Assembly (NCBI GenBank): GCA_024234855.1
Contig: JACKNN010000006.1
Span: 186,001-250,000, forward strand
Length of the DNA stretch: 64,000 nucleotides
Origin: Pseudomonadales bacterium
GTDB lineage: Bacteria; Pseudomonadota; Gammaproteobacteria; Pseudomonadales; Halieaceae
Reading direction: 5' to 3'
This document shows, one piece after another, positions 9,328-18,030 of this stretch (its first letter is position 1; every line of letters begins with the position of its first letter). A program made the translations under genes and the position numbers. The notes beneath the pieces were generated by a model. The model was given only the letters and a program-made list of their open reading frames with translations, had not been told where the DNA came from and made no database searches.

Positions 9328-11130
9328 TCAGGTTCCGTACGCTCCCTCTGGTTCGGGCTCAAGGCAGATAAACGCCGGTACCCCGTCCTCGTGAGCATAC
9401 GCTGGCAGGTTGGAGTTGCTGGCGCACACCTTGCCGTCCTCGGTAAATTCCAGGTCGCGGAACCAGATCACCCGGTTGGGCATCGGGTAGGCGACAAAGC
9501 GTCTCTCGCCCGGAATATAGCGAAGTACACGATCGGTATTGTTGGCGGCAATCCACACATCGCCGGTCTTCGGATGTACGTTCAGTACATAGGGCATCTC
9601 ATATTCACCTGCCGACAGCACTGGCAGCTGAATGCTCTCGTATTCCCTGGTCTGTGGGTCAAAACGCATCAGGTAACCGTCGTCGAAAGCCGGAATCCAC
9701 AGCATGCCGTCTGGCCCGAAGCGCAGGCGGCGTGGACCCGGGTGGGGGGTGTCGATTTCGGTAATTGCCAGCGTTTCCTTATCCACGGTGCCGATTTTGT
9801 CGGCGTAGAGCTTGGAGTACCAGACTGATCCGTCCACCGGGCTGACGTCGATGCCATAGGGCGCGTTGTACACGTCCTTGCCGCCGTTCAGCCACTTGTG
9901 GTGGGACAATACCAGGTGGTAGTTTTGTTCGGGAAAGTAGGCAATGACCTTCATAACCAGCCCGCCCATTACGTCAGACATCCAGCGCAGGAAACCGTTG
10001 GAGGGCAGGGCGATATCGGTGAACTGCTCGGTGTCAGGATCAAATTTCATCAGGCGGTTCGAGACATTGACGGTGAACCAGAGATTGCCTTCTCCGTCTG
10101 CGCGGATGGTGTGGGGGTAGAGACCCTTGCGCCAGAGGAACCCCTGGGGCAGCGGGTAGCTCTTCCACTCGCCGGTGGCGGGATTGAACATCAGTAACTC
10201 GCCCGACAGCGAGGCGGTGATGTACATGCGCCCATCCGGCAGCTGCGCGGCGCTGTGGGGACCGTGCTGTCCGGTGAATACGCCGATGGGTAGTCGGACC
10301 CCCTGGAAGCGGCCACCGACCGGTAAATCCGATGCGGGTATATGCACCTCTTCGATGCCGCCGCTGACACGGTCGAGCACGAAAATCATGTCCTTGCCTT
10401 CGTCAATACCGTAGAGCTTACCGTCGTTGCCGACGTAAGTGTCGTGCAGGAACGAAAGGGCGTCGCCTGCGTGCCACTCCTCCACCCGCGCCCGCGCCAG
10501 CTCCGGACTGTAGGTAGGGGTCTGCACCACGTTGACCGGTGTGCCGTCAAAGCCGGCATTCAATGTTTCCTGGATGCGCCGGTGCTCCCCGTAGGTGATC
10601 CAGGCGCCGTAACCTTCCATACGCCACATGACATCGTTCCATTCGCCCTCGGGTCGCGGCCGGCGCGTCAGCGAATTGCCCTGCTGGTGGCAGTAGCTGC
10701 ACTGGCTGATAAAGATATTTTTGGTTTTGAGGTCGGGAAAGGGCAGCGCTGCAGCGTGGGCCGAAGCGGTAAGCGAATCCGAGATTTCCCGGGGATCGGT
10801 CAGCAGCTCCATAGCGAGGTTGTGGGATTCCTGCGCGTCGGCGGCGAGCTCAAACTCGGTGTTGAAGTCGCGGTACATGGACACGCGCCCGCGCAGGCGC
10901 ACCGCGCCGCTAAATTCGGTGTCCAGCTGATAATCCCCGGCGGCGTTGCTGTAGACGGTTTCCTTACGATTGCGAGCCTCATTCCAGAGGGTCACGAGGG
11001 CGCCGGCGATCGGCTGGCCGTCGGTGCTTGTCACCCGGCCGCTGAGCGTGGTTGCCATCACCAGGGAATCTGTGAGCGTCAGGGCCATTAACAGGCCGAG
11101 ACGGATGGCCGTGATAGACATTGGTTTCAT
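9328..11130 (-). CDS. Exported haem-c / beta-propeller (Vgb-like) protein
   Basis: About 600 residues with a signal peptide ending near SLVMA. Domains in order: a carboxypeptidase-regulatory-like beta sandwich (about 28-100, GRVTSTDGQPIAGALVTLWN); a single CSYCH haem-c site near residue 146 with HQQGNSLTRRPRPEGEWNDV following; then repeated propeller blades with Vgb/streptogramin-lyase character (LPDGRMYITA, GEGNLWFTVN, VDGSVWYSKL, KTGDVWIAAN). The propeller is shared by many exported sensor or redox proteins, so antibiotic lysis should not be assumed. The ATG at 11130 directly follows an in-frame GTG at 11133. It lies just downstream of a tiny membrane ORF and a TonB receptor. Confidence 0.8.
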   Translation of the reverse strand: MKPMSITAIRLGLLMALTLTDSLVMATTLSGRVTSTDGQPIAGALVTLWNEARNRKETVYSNAAGDYQLDTEFSGAVRLRGRVSMYRDFNTEFELAADAQESHNLAMELLTDPREISDSLTASAHAAALPFPDLKTKNIFISQCSYCHQQGNSLTRRPRPEGEWNDVMWRMEGYGAWITYGEHRRIQETLNAGFDGTPVNVVQTPTYSPELARARVEEWHAGDALSFLHDTYVGNDGKLYGIDEGKDMIFVLDRVSGGIEEVHIPASDLPVGGRFQGVRLPIGVFTGQHGPHSAAQLPDGRMYITASLSGELLMFNPATGEWKSYPLPQGFLWRKGLYPHTIRADGEGNLWFTVNVSNRLMKFDPDTEQFTDIALPSNGFLRWMSDVMGGLVMKVIAYFPEQNYHLVLSHHKWLNGGKDVYNAPYGIDVSPVDGSVWYSKLYADKIGTVDKETLAITEIDTPHPGPRRLRFGPDGMLWIPAFDDGYLMRFDPQTREYESIQLPVLSAGEYEMPYVLNVHPKTGDVWIAANNTDRVLRYIPGERRFVAYPMPNRVIWFRDLEFTEDGKVCASNSNLPAYAHEDGVPAFICLEPEPEGAYGT

Positions 11131-11134
11131 CACC

Positions 11135-11242
11135 CTACACCATGCCGATCAGATAGGAAATCAGGTGTCCCCCGGCGATAAGGGCGACCATGAACACGAC
11201 GTTTATAATGAGAATCCGGGCGACAATTTTTACCGTGTGCAT
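11135..11242 (-). CDS. 35-residue single-pass membrane peptide (candidate)
   Basis: A short frame running from ATG at 11242 to TAG at 11135-11137. Reading it gives a short basic start (MHTVKIVAR) and a long hydrophobic stretch (ILIINVVFMVALIAGGHLIS) that would make one transmembrane helix. A purine-rich AAAGAGA lies upstream of the ATG. It fills almost exactly the gap between the TonB receptor stop (11268) and the propeller protein start (11130), so it probably belongs to the same operon. No homolog is recognised. Its size means coding status rests on hydrophobicity, ribosome site and fit to the gap. Confidence 0.5.
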   Translation of the reverse strand: MHTVKIVARILIINVVFMVALIAGGHLISYLIGMV

Positions 11243-11267
11243 ACTGTGTCATCTCTTTCGATCAAAT

Positions 11268-13610
11268 TCAGAAATCCGCTCGCAGGGTGAGACCGTAGGA
11301 GAGCGGCGGTTGGCGATAGGTCTGGTAGCTGGGGTCATTGGCGAACAGATTCAGCTGGGAATCGTAGTTGGCCACGCCCTCATCGAGGGCGTTTTCAACC
11401 CAGGCGACCACCTCGTACTTGTCCCATCGGGTGCCGAGGCGGAAGTTCAGCCAGCTGTAGCTGTCCTGTACCCGGTCCGGATCCGCGGAGAAACTGGTGT
11501 TGTAGTTGTCTGACCAGGACCAGTCGGTGCGCGCGTAAACCTCACCCCAACTCACGTCGGTCTGGTACATCAGGCCCAGGTGGGTGGTCCATTCGGGGGC
11601 GTTGATCGGATGTTCGCCGCTCAGGTCACAGGTGCCACTGGCAGCATCGGTGGGAGTGCGACCAGGATAGCAGAGGCCATCGGTGTACTTGTCGTAGGAA
11701 AGGTCGGCATAGGAAACAGCAAAGTCGCTGCTGACATGCTCGCCCAACAGGATCTTGCCCTCCAACTCCGCCCCCTTGAGTTCAACTTTCTGGGCGTTGC
11801 CCACCGAGAATTGCTGACTGATGAAGGCCGCGTCCTGGTAGTCATTGTACTCGGTGTAGAACCCGCTGACAGCCAGCTGCATGCGACCATCCAGCAGGGT
11901 GCTTTTCAGGCCGGCTTCGTAGTGCATGATGTCCTCGTCCTGGAACTGGCGCTGGTCCATGGGTGTGGTACCCCAGCCGATATTGAATCCGCCGGACTTG
12001 AAGCCGTGGGCAGCGGTGGCGTACACCGTGAGGTCTTCAGTGATGAAATACTGCGGTGTCAGCGACCACGTCACCTCGTCGGTGGTGCGATCCAGCCCGC
12101 CGCTGTTCTCTTCCACCAGCAGGTTCAGGGACAGCAGGCTGCGACCGGGAATGGTCACTCCCTGCCTGACAGAGGCGTCCTTTTCTTCCTGTTGCCAGCG
12201 CATGCCGCCGGTTACGGCGAACTTCTCGGTGATATTCCAGGTGGCCTGGCCGAAAATTCCCAGATATTCGGTATCCTGCTTGCCATTGTAGATACCATTC
12301 TGGCCCGGCGCGGCGAAGGGTGTAGGCCTGCCAAATATCGAGCCCAGCAGAATCGAGGGTAAGGGGGCGGCGCTGTCCGTGTCTTCCAGAAAGAAATAGC
12401 TGTTGCCGTGATCGCCGCGATCGAAATCGTTCTGGTAGTAAAAGGCCCCGACCAGCCAGTCAACCGTCTCGCCCCCTTCGGAGGTAAGGCGAAGTTCCTG
12501 CTGCCAGCTGTCGGACTCCTGGTAGTCATGGAACTTCAGCAGTGGCGACGCCAACTGAGTAGCATCGTCCTGGGTGCCCTCGAACTTGAACCAGTCCCAT
12601 GAGGAGATCGAGGTCACCGTCCAGCCGTTGTCCAGCGCATAGTCCACCAGCAGGGTGGCCTCGCTCGCCTTCACATCCGTGGTCTGGGTCGTGAGCGAGC
12701 AATGGCGCTGGTCCAGTGGGTCGTTCGATGAGCAGGTCTGGGCTATCCCGGCGGCTGCCAGAATATTGCGGGCGGTATCCGCGCCGCTGCCGGGAGCGAA
12801 GTAGACGTCCCCCTGGCTGGTATCGTCGTCCTCTTCCATATATCCGACGATCAGACGGGTGGTCAGGGCATCGCTGGCGTCCCACTTCAATTGCCCGCGC
12901 ACAGCCTGCCGTTTCAGGTTGTTGGCTTCGGCATCGCTGGTGGACAGTGCGCTCTCGTAAGTATGATCCTGGTCGATCAGGCTGACTCCGAGGCTGGCGC
13001 CTACAGTATCGGTCAGCGGGCCGCTGACGCCGCCCACGAAGCGCCCCATGGTCGCGTCCTGTGCGCCGTCCACGTTGCCGACATCCAGGCTGGCATTGCC
13101 TTCAAAACTCTCCGCCGGCGACCTGGTATAGATAGCCAGCACGCCGGCGGTGGTGTTCTTGCCGTACAGGGTGCTCTGGGGGCCGCGCAGTACTTCGATC
13201 CGTTCGATATCGAACATGTCCCCGGAGGAAAAGAACGGGCGACTGCGGTAGGCGCCGTCCAGGAACACGCCTACCGCGGGTTCAAAATTCGGGATATTGC
13301 CGATATTTCCGACACGGCGCATGCGGTAGTTGGAGGTCATCACGCCATTGGAGTTTTGCACCGACAAGGACGGCACCTGGCGCGACAGGTCTTCGATGTC
13401 ACTGATACCGGCTTGCAGCATCCCCTCTTCGGTCATGGCGGAGACCGCCAGCGGCACATCCTGCAAAGACTGTTCACGTTTCTGTGCGGTGACCACGACC
13501 TCCTCGAGCGTGGGTGAGGTTTGCGCCAGGGCGACGGTGGCGCCTGTGGACAGACCAGCGATCAGGATACTCATGAGCGTGCGATTGCAGATGAGGTTTT
13601 TTGTGGACAT
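11268..13610 (-). CDS. TonB-dependent receptor
   Basis: A 780-residue outer-membrane receptor. The signal peptide ends near ATVALA; a TonB-box-like EEVVVTAQKR follows, then the plug domain with the family signature FDIERIEVLRGPQSTLYGKN and the 22-strand barrel ending in a terminal Phe (YGLTLRADF). It imports a large or scarce ligand using TonB energy. The family style is that of proteobacterial receptors found in catabolic loci rather than clear siderophore receptors; the ligand is unknown. TGGAG precedes the start. It is the first gene of the - strand block and probably leads an operon through the membrane peptide, propeller protein, FadL-like porin and DUF3604 gene. Confidence 0.92.
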   Translation of the reverse strand: MSTKNLICNRTLMSILIAGLSTGATVALAQTSPTLEEVVVTAQKREQSLQDVPLAVSAMTEEGMLQAGISDIEDLSRQVPSLSVQNSNGVMTSNYRMRRVGNIGNIPNFEPAVGVFLDGAYRSRPFFSSGDMFDIERIEVLRGPQSTLYGKNTTAGVLAIYTRSPAESFEGNASLDVGNVDGAQDATMGRFVGGVSGPLTDTVGASLGVSLIDQDHTYESALSTSDAEANNLKRQAVRGQLKWDASDALTTRLIVGYMEEDDDTSQGDVYFAPGSGADTARNILAAAGIAQTCSSNDPLDQRHCSLTTQTTDVKASEATLLVDYALDNGWTVTSISSWDWFKFEGTQDDATQLASPLLKFHDYQESDSWQQELRLTSEGGETVDWLVGAFYYQNDFDRGDHGNSYFFLEDTDSAAPLPSILLGSIFGRPTPFAAPGQNGIYNGKQDTEYLGIFGQATWNITEKFAVTGGMRWQQEEKDASVRQGVTIPGRSLLSLNLLVEENSGGLDRTTDEVTWSLTPQYFITEDLTVYATAAHGFKSGGFNIGWGTTPMDQRQFQDEDIMHYEAGLKSTLLDGRMQLAVSGFYTEYNDYQDAAFISQQFSVGNAQKVELKGAELEGKILLGEHVSSDFAVSYADLSYDKYTDGLCYPGRTPTDAASGTCDLSGEHPINAPEWTTHLGLMYQTDVSWGEVYARTDWSWSDNYNTSFSADPDRVQDSYSWLNFRLGTRWDKYEVVAWVENALDEGVANYDSQLNLFANDPSYQTYRQPPLSYGLTLRADF

Positions 13611-13978
13611 TGTTTTTTCTCCAGATACTCGTTTAGTCAGCCAGTGACGGGGCTGCGACCGAGTGATAATGAATCTACAGGTCTGCGATGGGTGTCACCG
13701 ACCGGGTAGCTAACAGTTGCATAGTCTAGGGGGCGCCTTGAAAACACTGCTGACATTTGTTGCCAACAACGGCTGTCAGGGCGCTCCCGGCGTTGCAGTG
13801 GAACGGGCACACATGTGGATGCCGCTGCTGCAACTTGAGGACGACCCCCCGGAAATTAGCCGACATATTCCCGCCGGCACGGGCTGCTCCTCGACACAGC
13901 GGGGTATCTTCCCTAGAATGCCCCGCCTCTTTGCGCGTCCCGTACCGGGACGGCGCATGCTGCCACCAGGAATACCCC
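13611..13978. other. Divergent intergenic region, TonB receptor / ybiT
   Basis: About 370 bases separate the divergently read TonB receptor and ybiT. It must carry both promoters, but no hexamer pair stood out enough to place them. An open frame continues upstream of the ybiT start but has no recognisable protein content. Confidence 0.4.
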
Positions 13979-15589
13979 GTGATCTCTACCGCCAATATCA
14001 CCATGCAGTTCGGTGCCAAGCCGTTGTTTGAAAACATCTCGGTCAAGTTCGGCGATGGCAATCGCTACGGCCTGATCGGCGCCAATGGCTGCGGCAAATC
14101 CACCTTCATGAAAATCCTCGACGGCAGTCTTGTGCCCTCGGCGGGCAATGTCTCCATTACGCCCAACGAGCGTGTTGGCCGCCTGCACCAGGACCAGTTC
14201 GCGTTCGAGAAATTCTCGGTGGTGGACACCGTGATCATGGGCCACCGGGAGCTGTGGGAGGTCAAGCAGGAGCGGGACCGTATTTACGCGCTGCCCGAGA
14301 TGTCCGAGGACGACGGCATGAAAGTCGCCGAGCTCGAGACCCTGTTCGCGGAAATGGACGGCTATACCGCCGAGAGCCGGGCGGGTGAGATCCTGTTGGG
14401 TGCCGGTATCGCCCGGGAACTGCATTTCGGCCCGATGAGCGAGGTGGCGCCGGGCTGGAAGCTGCGGGTGCTGCTGGCCCAGGCCCTGTTTTCCGACCCC
14501 GACATCCTGCTGCTGGACGAGCCCACCAACAACCTGGATATCGATACCATTCGCTGGCTGGAAGGGGTGCTCAACGCCCGCAAGTCCACCATGATCATCA
14601 TTTCCCACGACCGCCACTTCCTCAACGCGGTCTGTACCCACATGGCCGACATCGACTACGGCGAGCTGCGGGTCTACCCCGGCAACTACGACGATTTCAT
14701 GACCGCCTCCACCCAGGCGCGGGAGAAACTGCACTCGGAGAACGCCAAGAAAAGCGCGCAGATCGCCGAGTTGCAGCAATTCGTCAGCCGCTTCTCCGCC
14801 AACGCCTCCAAGGCCAAGCAGGCGACCTCCCGGGCGAAGCAGATCACCAAGATCACCCTCGATGACATCAAGCCCTCCAGCCGGGTGAGCCCCTACATCC
14901 GCTTCAAGCAGGAAAAGAAGCTGCACCGCCAGGCGGTGACCCTGGAGAACCTGGGCCACGGCTTCGATGGTGTACCGCTGTTCGAGAAGGGCAGCATCAT
15001 GGTTGAGGCGGGCACCCGGCTGGCGATTATCGGCGAGAACGGGGTGGGTAAAACCACCCTGCTGCGCTGCCTGATGGGCGAGCTCGCCGCCGACAAGGGC
15101 AGAATCAAGTGGGCGGAAAACGCCACCCTGGGCTACTGCCCCCAGGACAGCACCGCCGACTTCGATTGCGACCTCAACCTGTTCGACTGGATGAGCCAGT
15201 GGCGCGGGGCCCACCACGACGACCAGATCGTGCGCGCCACCCTCGGGCGGCTGCTGTTCTCTTCCGACGATTTCAAGAAGCAGGCCCGCGTCTGCTCCGG
15301 TGGCGAGAAGAACCGGCTGCTGTTCGGCAAGCTGATGATGATGGACACCAACGTGCTGCTGCTGGACGAACCCACCAACCACCTGGACATGGAGGCAATC
15401 GAGGCGCTCAACCTGGCGCTGGAGCACTACGAGGGCACCCTCATCTTTGTCAGCCACGACCGCGAGTTCGTCTCGTCGCTGGCCACCCGGGTTATTGAAA
15501 TCAAGGATCATCGCCTGGTCGATTTCCAGGGTACCTACGAGGAATACCTCGCCGGGCAACTGCTGGCCGACAAGGTGGCCCGCGCCTGA
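13979..15589 (+). CDS. ybiT: ABC-F family ATPase (YbiT type)
   Basis: A 536-residue soluble protein with two ABC ATPase domains and no membrane segments. Walker A motifs are GANGCGKST (about residue 37) and GENGVGKTT (about 352); Walker B regions are ILLLDEPTNNLD and VLLLDEPTNHLD; the second signature is CSGGEKNR. The linker between the domains is long and charged, as in translation-linked ABC-F proteins. Length and opening (ISTANITMQFGAKPLFENIS) fit E. coli YbiT. I chose the GTG at 13979 because AGGA lies at the right distance and homology begins there; the frame is open further upstream. The family acts on ribosomes; the exact role of YbiT is only partly known. Confidence 0.93.
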   Translation: MISTANITMQFGAKPLFENISVKFGDGNRYGLIGANGCGKSTFMKILDGSLVPSAGNVSITPNERVGRLHQDQFAFEKFSVVDTVIMGHRELWEVKQERDRIYALPEMSEDDGMKVAELETLFAEMDGYTAESRAGEILLGAGIARELHFGPMSEVAPGWKLRVLLAQALFSDPDILLLDEPTNNLDIDTIRWLEGVLNARKSTMIIISHDRHFLNAVCTHMADIDYGELRVYPGNYDDFMTASTQAREKLHSENAKKSAQIAELQQFVSRFSANASKAKQATSRAKQITKITLDDIKPSSRVSPYIRFKQEKKLHRQAVTLENLGHGFDGVPLFEKGSIMVEAGTRLAIIGENGVGKTTLLRCLMGELAADKGRIKWAENATLGYCPQDSTADFDCDLNLFDWMSQWRGAHHDDQIVRATLGRLLFSSDDFKKQARVCSGGEKNRLLFGKLMMMDTNVLLLDEPTNHLDMEAIEALNLALEHYEGTLIFVSHDREFVSSLATRVIEIKDHRLVDFQGTYEEYLAGQLLADKVARA

Positions 15590-15628
15590 TAAACTCCCCG
15601 CCCTTTGGAATTGATGGGGAGTGCGGCT

Positions 15629-17146
15629 ATGACAGCGTGGGATGATGTGCCGGATAACACGCCGGTACTGGTGGGGGCGGGCCAGGTGGTGGAGCGCGAG
15701 GCCACCGGCGACGCGCCCATGACGCTGGCGGCCGAGGCCGCGCGGCGGGCCCTGGCGCACGCCGGCGGCAACGGCCTCGCCGGCGCGATCGATACCATTT
15801 CCGTCACCCGCCTGTTCGCCGATTCGATGGGCATCAAGCCCTGCCCGTTCGGGCGCAGCGATAATCCGCCCATGTCGGTAGCGCGCGCGATCGGCGCCGC
15901 ACCCGCCCACAGCATCTACGGCCAGGTGGGGGGCAATGAACCCCAGAGTCGCCTGATCGAGTTTGCGCGGGACATTGCCCGGGGCGAGCGCTCGGTGGTG
16001 TTGCTGGCCGGCGCCGAGGCGATTCGCAACCAGCGCGATGCCGAGCGCGGGGGGCGAACGCTGGACTGGACCGAGACGTTCGACAGCACTGAATTCCCGC
16101 TGGAGGACCGCGGCTGGGGCGAGATGTTTGTCACTATGCAGGAAGTGAGCAACGGCCTGCTGGCGCCGATGAGCTATTACGCGCTGATCGACCAGGCGCA
16201 GGCGTTCGCCCGCGGGCGCTCCAGCGCGCAGCAGCGAGTGGCAATGGCGCAACTGCTGTCCTCGCTCAGCGCCGCAGCCGCTGCCAACCCGCATGCCCAG
16301 TTCCCGCAAGTGCTGTCCGCCGATGAGATTGTCGATGCGCCCGCGCTCAACCACCTGTACAGCCGGCGCATGGTTGCCCAGGACGGCGTCAACCAGGGTG
16401 CGGCCCTGTTGCTGTGCAGTGTTGGCGCCGCGCGGCAACTGGGTATCCCGGCCCCACACTGGGTGTTCCTGCACGGCATGGCCGAGGGAGTGGACTACAC
16501 GCTCACCGAGCGGGATGAACCGGCGCGTTCGCTGATGGCGGAGCGTGTACTCGATCACGCCTTCGCGCTGGCAGACAAGACCATTGCCGACATCAGCCTG
16601 ATCGATATCTACAGTTGTTTCCCCTGTGCGGTGTCCACCACCGCGCAGTACCTGGGGCTGCCGCTGGACGGCTCCCGGCCGCTGACCCTCACCGGCGGCC
16701 TGCCGTATTTTGGTGGCCCGGGCAATAACTACAGCATGCACTCACTGGCGGAGGCAGTGGCACGGCTGCGGGGGGCACCCGAGGCCTGTGCCCTGGTCAC
16801 CAGTGTCGGCGGTATCCTGTCCAAACACGCGGCGGGGATCTATTCGCGCCAACCCTCGGTCGTGGACTGGGGCGAGGCCGATACCCGGCTCGGCCGCGAC
16901 GCACTGCCGGCGCGGCCGGTCGTGGCGGCGCCGGTCGCGGGCAGTATTGTCAGTTACGTGGTGAACTACCGCGGGGGTGAACCCGTGCAGGCAGTGGTAC
17001 TGGCCGAGACGACCGGGGGCGGCCGCTTTGTGGCCAACTCGGCTGAACCCGGACTGGTGGCGGCCATGTCGCGGCAGGTGCAGGCGGGGCAGCCTATCCG
17101 GGTGGTAGCGGCCGATAAGGGCGCATTGCACTTCAGCCTGGCGTAA
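15629..17146 (+). CDS. Thiolase-like protein (TLP1-type, acetyl-CoA acetyltransferase annotation)
   Basis: About 505 residues, longer than a normal thiolase (about 390). The N-terminal thiolase fold is clear (NTPVLVGAGQVVERE, AAEAARRAL). The usual nucleophile-Cys loop is replaced by YGQVGGNEPQS, with no Cys. The second active-site region has YSCFPCAVS, and the usual GHP element reads GGPGNNYSMH. The extra C-terminal domain (from about 400, with SIVSYVVNYRGG) fits the TLP1 additional domain. Ordinary thiolysis is therefore doubtful; acyl-CoA binding remains likely. The ATG at 15629 follows GGGGAG. It lies 40 bases after ybiT. Confidence 0.82.
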   Translation: MTAWDDVPDNTPVLVGAGQVVEREATGDAPMTLAAEAARRALAHAGGNGLAGAIDTISVTRLFADSMGIKPCPFGRSDNPPMSVARAIGAAPAHSIYGQVGGNEPQSRLIEFARDIARGERSVVLLAGAEAIRNQRDAERGGRTLDWTETFDSTEFPLEDRGWGEMFVTMQEVSNGLLAPMSYYALIDQAQAFARGRSSAQQRVAMAQLLSSLSAAAAANPHAQFPQVLSADEIVDAPALNHLYSRRMVAQDGVNQGAALLLCSVGAARQLGIPAPHWVFLHGMAEGVDYTLTERDEPARSLMAERVLDHAFALADKTIADISLIDIYSCFPCAVSTTAQYLGLPLDGSRPLTLTGGLPYFGGPGNNYSMHSLAEAVARLRGAPEACALVTSVGGILSKHAAGIYSRQPSVVDWGEADTRLGRDALPARPVVAAPVAGSIVSYVVNYRGGEPVQAVVLAETTGGGRFVANSAEPGLVAAMSRQVQAGQPIRVVAADKGALHFSLA

Positions 17147-17226
17147 AGGTCGCCCGGCCGGCTTAACTGATTCAAATCAAGGCGATGCTCCCCGGGGCGG
17201 GCTGATAATGACAGCAGGAGGTCGCC

Positions 17227-18012
17227 ATGACTGCTGTGCGTCTTTACCTGTCCCTTATTCCACAGGCCCTGATCGCCTCCATGCTGGAGCCGGCGGATTT
17301 CGGCCGTTACTACGCGGTGGGAACCAGGGTACATGCGCGGGGGGAGGCGATCTTCTTTGAGGTCGACCCGGCGCAGTTGCCGGCGGGTGAATTCCCCCTC
17401 GAGCTGGTGCCCCGGCGCTGCGTGGCGAAGGCCGATGGCAGCCCCAAGAAGTCCGTCTACCTGGCGATCTACCGGGTGCTGTCCAGGATTCCGGTGGCGG
17501 CGCTGGGCAGGCTTTACCTGGTGACCCGCGACGGCCGTACCCTGGCACTGGACCGCGCGCCCTACACCGACGAGCCGGATCGCCGCGCCCACCTCTACCA
17601 GGAATTCTGTCCCATCGACCCGATGGTAGCCAGTCTGCTGGAGCCGTTGGCGTTCTGCCGTGCCATCACCGATCCGACGCGGCCGGTGCACGTGCCGCGC
17701 ATTGTGTTCTCCCAGCTGTCACTGCGCGGGCTGGCCCGCGACCCGGTCAATGGCCTGGCGCACGACCTGCCGTACCCGAATATGGCCCACTTGCGGGACG
17801 TGCTGGCGGATTTGCTGAAAGGGGGCGGTAAGAACAGCAAGCTGGTATTGAAGCAGGTCAGCGATGGCGTGTTTTATCGCACTATCCGCGGCGGCTTCTA
17901 TGTGGGCGACCAGCAGGCGTTCGCCTTTTACCGCTTTCCCGCTGTGGCGGAGCTGGAGGCCCACCACTACAGCTGGTGGCGTTCGGCCCAGTCCCCGGCC
18001 GTCGAGTTTTAG
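17227..18012 (+). CDS. Protein of unknown function (261 aa)
   Basis: Not recognised. A soluble-looking 261-residue protein without signal peptide or membrane helix. The sequence alternates short strands and loops and is rich in Arg and Pro. The start is supported by CAGGAGG just upstream of the ATG. It lies between a thiolase-like gene and hppA, 18 bases from the latter, all on the + strand, so co-transcription with hppA is likely. No catalytic motif could be identified. Confidence 0.7.
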   Translation: MTAVRLYLSLIPQALIASMLEPADFGRYYAVGTRVHARGEAIFFEVDPAQLPAGEFPLELVPRRCVAKADGSPKKSVYLAIYRVLSRIPVAALGRLYLVTRDGRTLALDRAPYTDEPDRRAHLYQEFCPIDPMVASLLEPLAFCRAITDPTRPVHVPRIVFSQLSLRGLARDPVNGLAHDLPYPNMAHLRDVLADLLKGGGKNSKLVLKQVSDGVFYRTIRGGFYVGDQQAFAFYRFPAVAELEAHHYSWWRSAQSPAVEF

Positions 18013-18030
18013 GCAGGCCGTGTCAATGCC

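Noticed and set aside
9328..11130. Streptogramin (virginiamycin B) lyase, i.e. antibiotic resistance
   Set aside because: Only the propeller fold is shared. The added haem-c site and regulatory-like domain, and the TonB/FadL neighbours, argue for another role.
13913..16741. A 942-codon open frame on the - strand
   Set aside because: It lies opposite ybiT and the thiolase-like gene, both with clear motifs and ribosome sites. High GC content produces long antisense frames; its translation has no family character.
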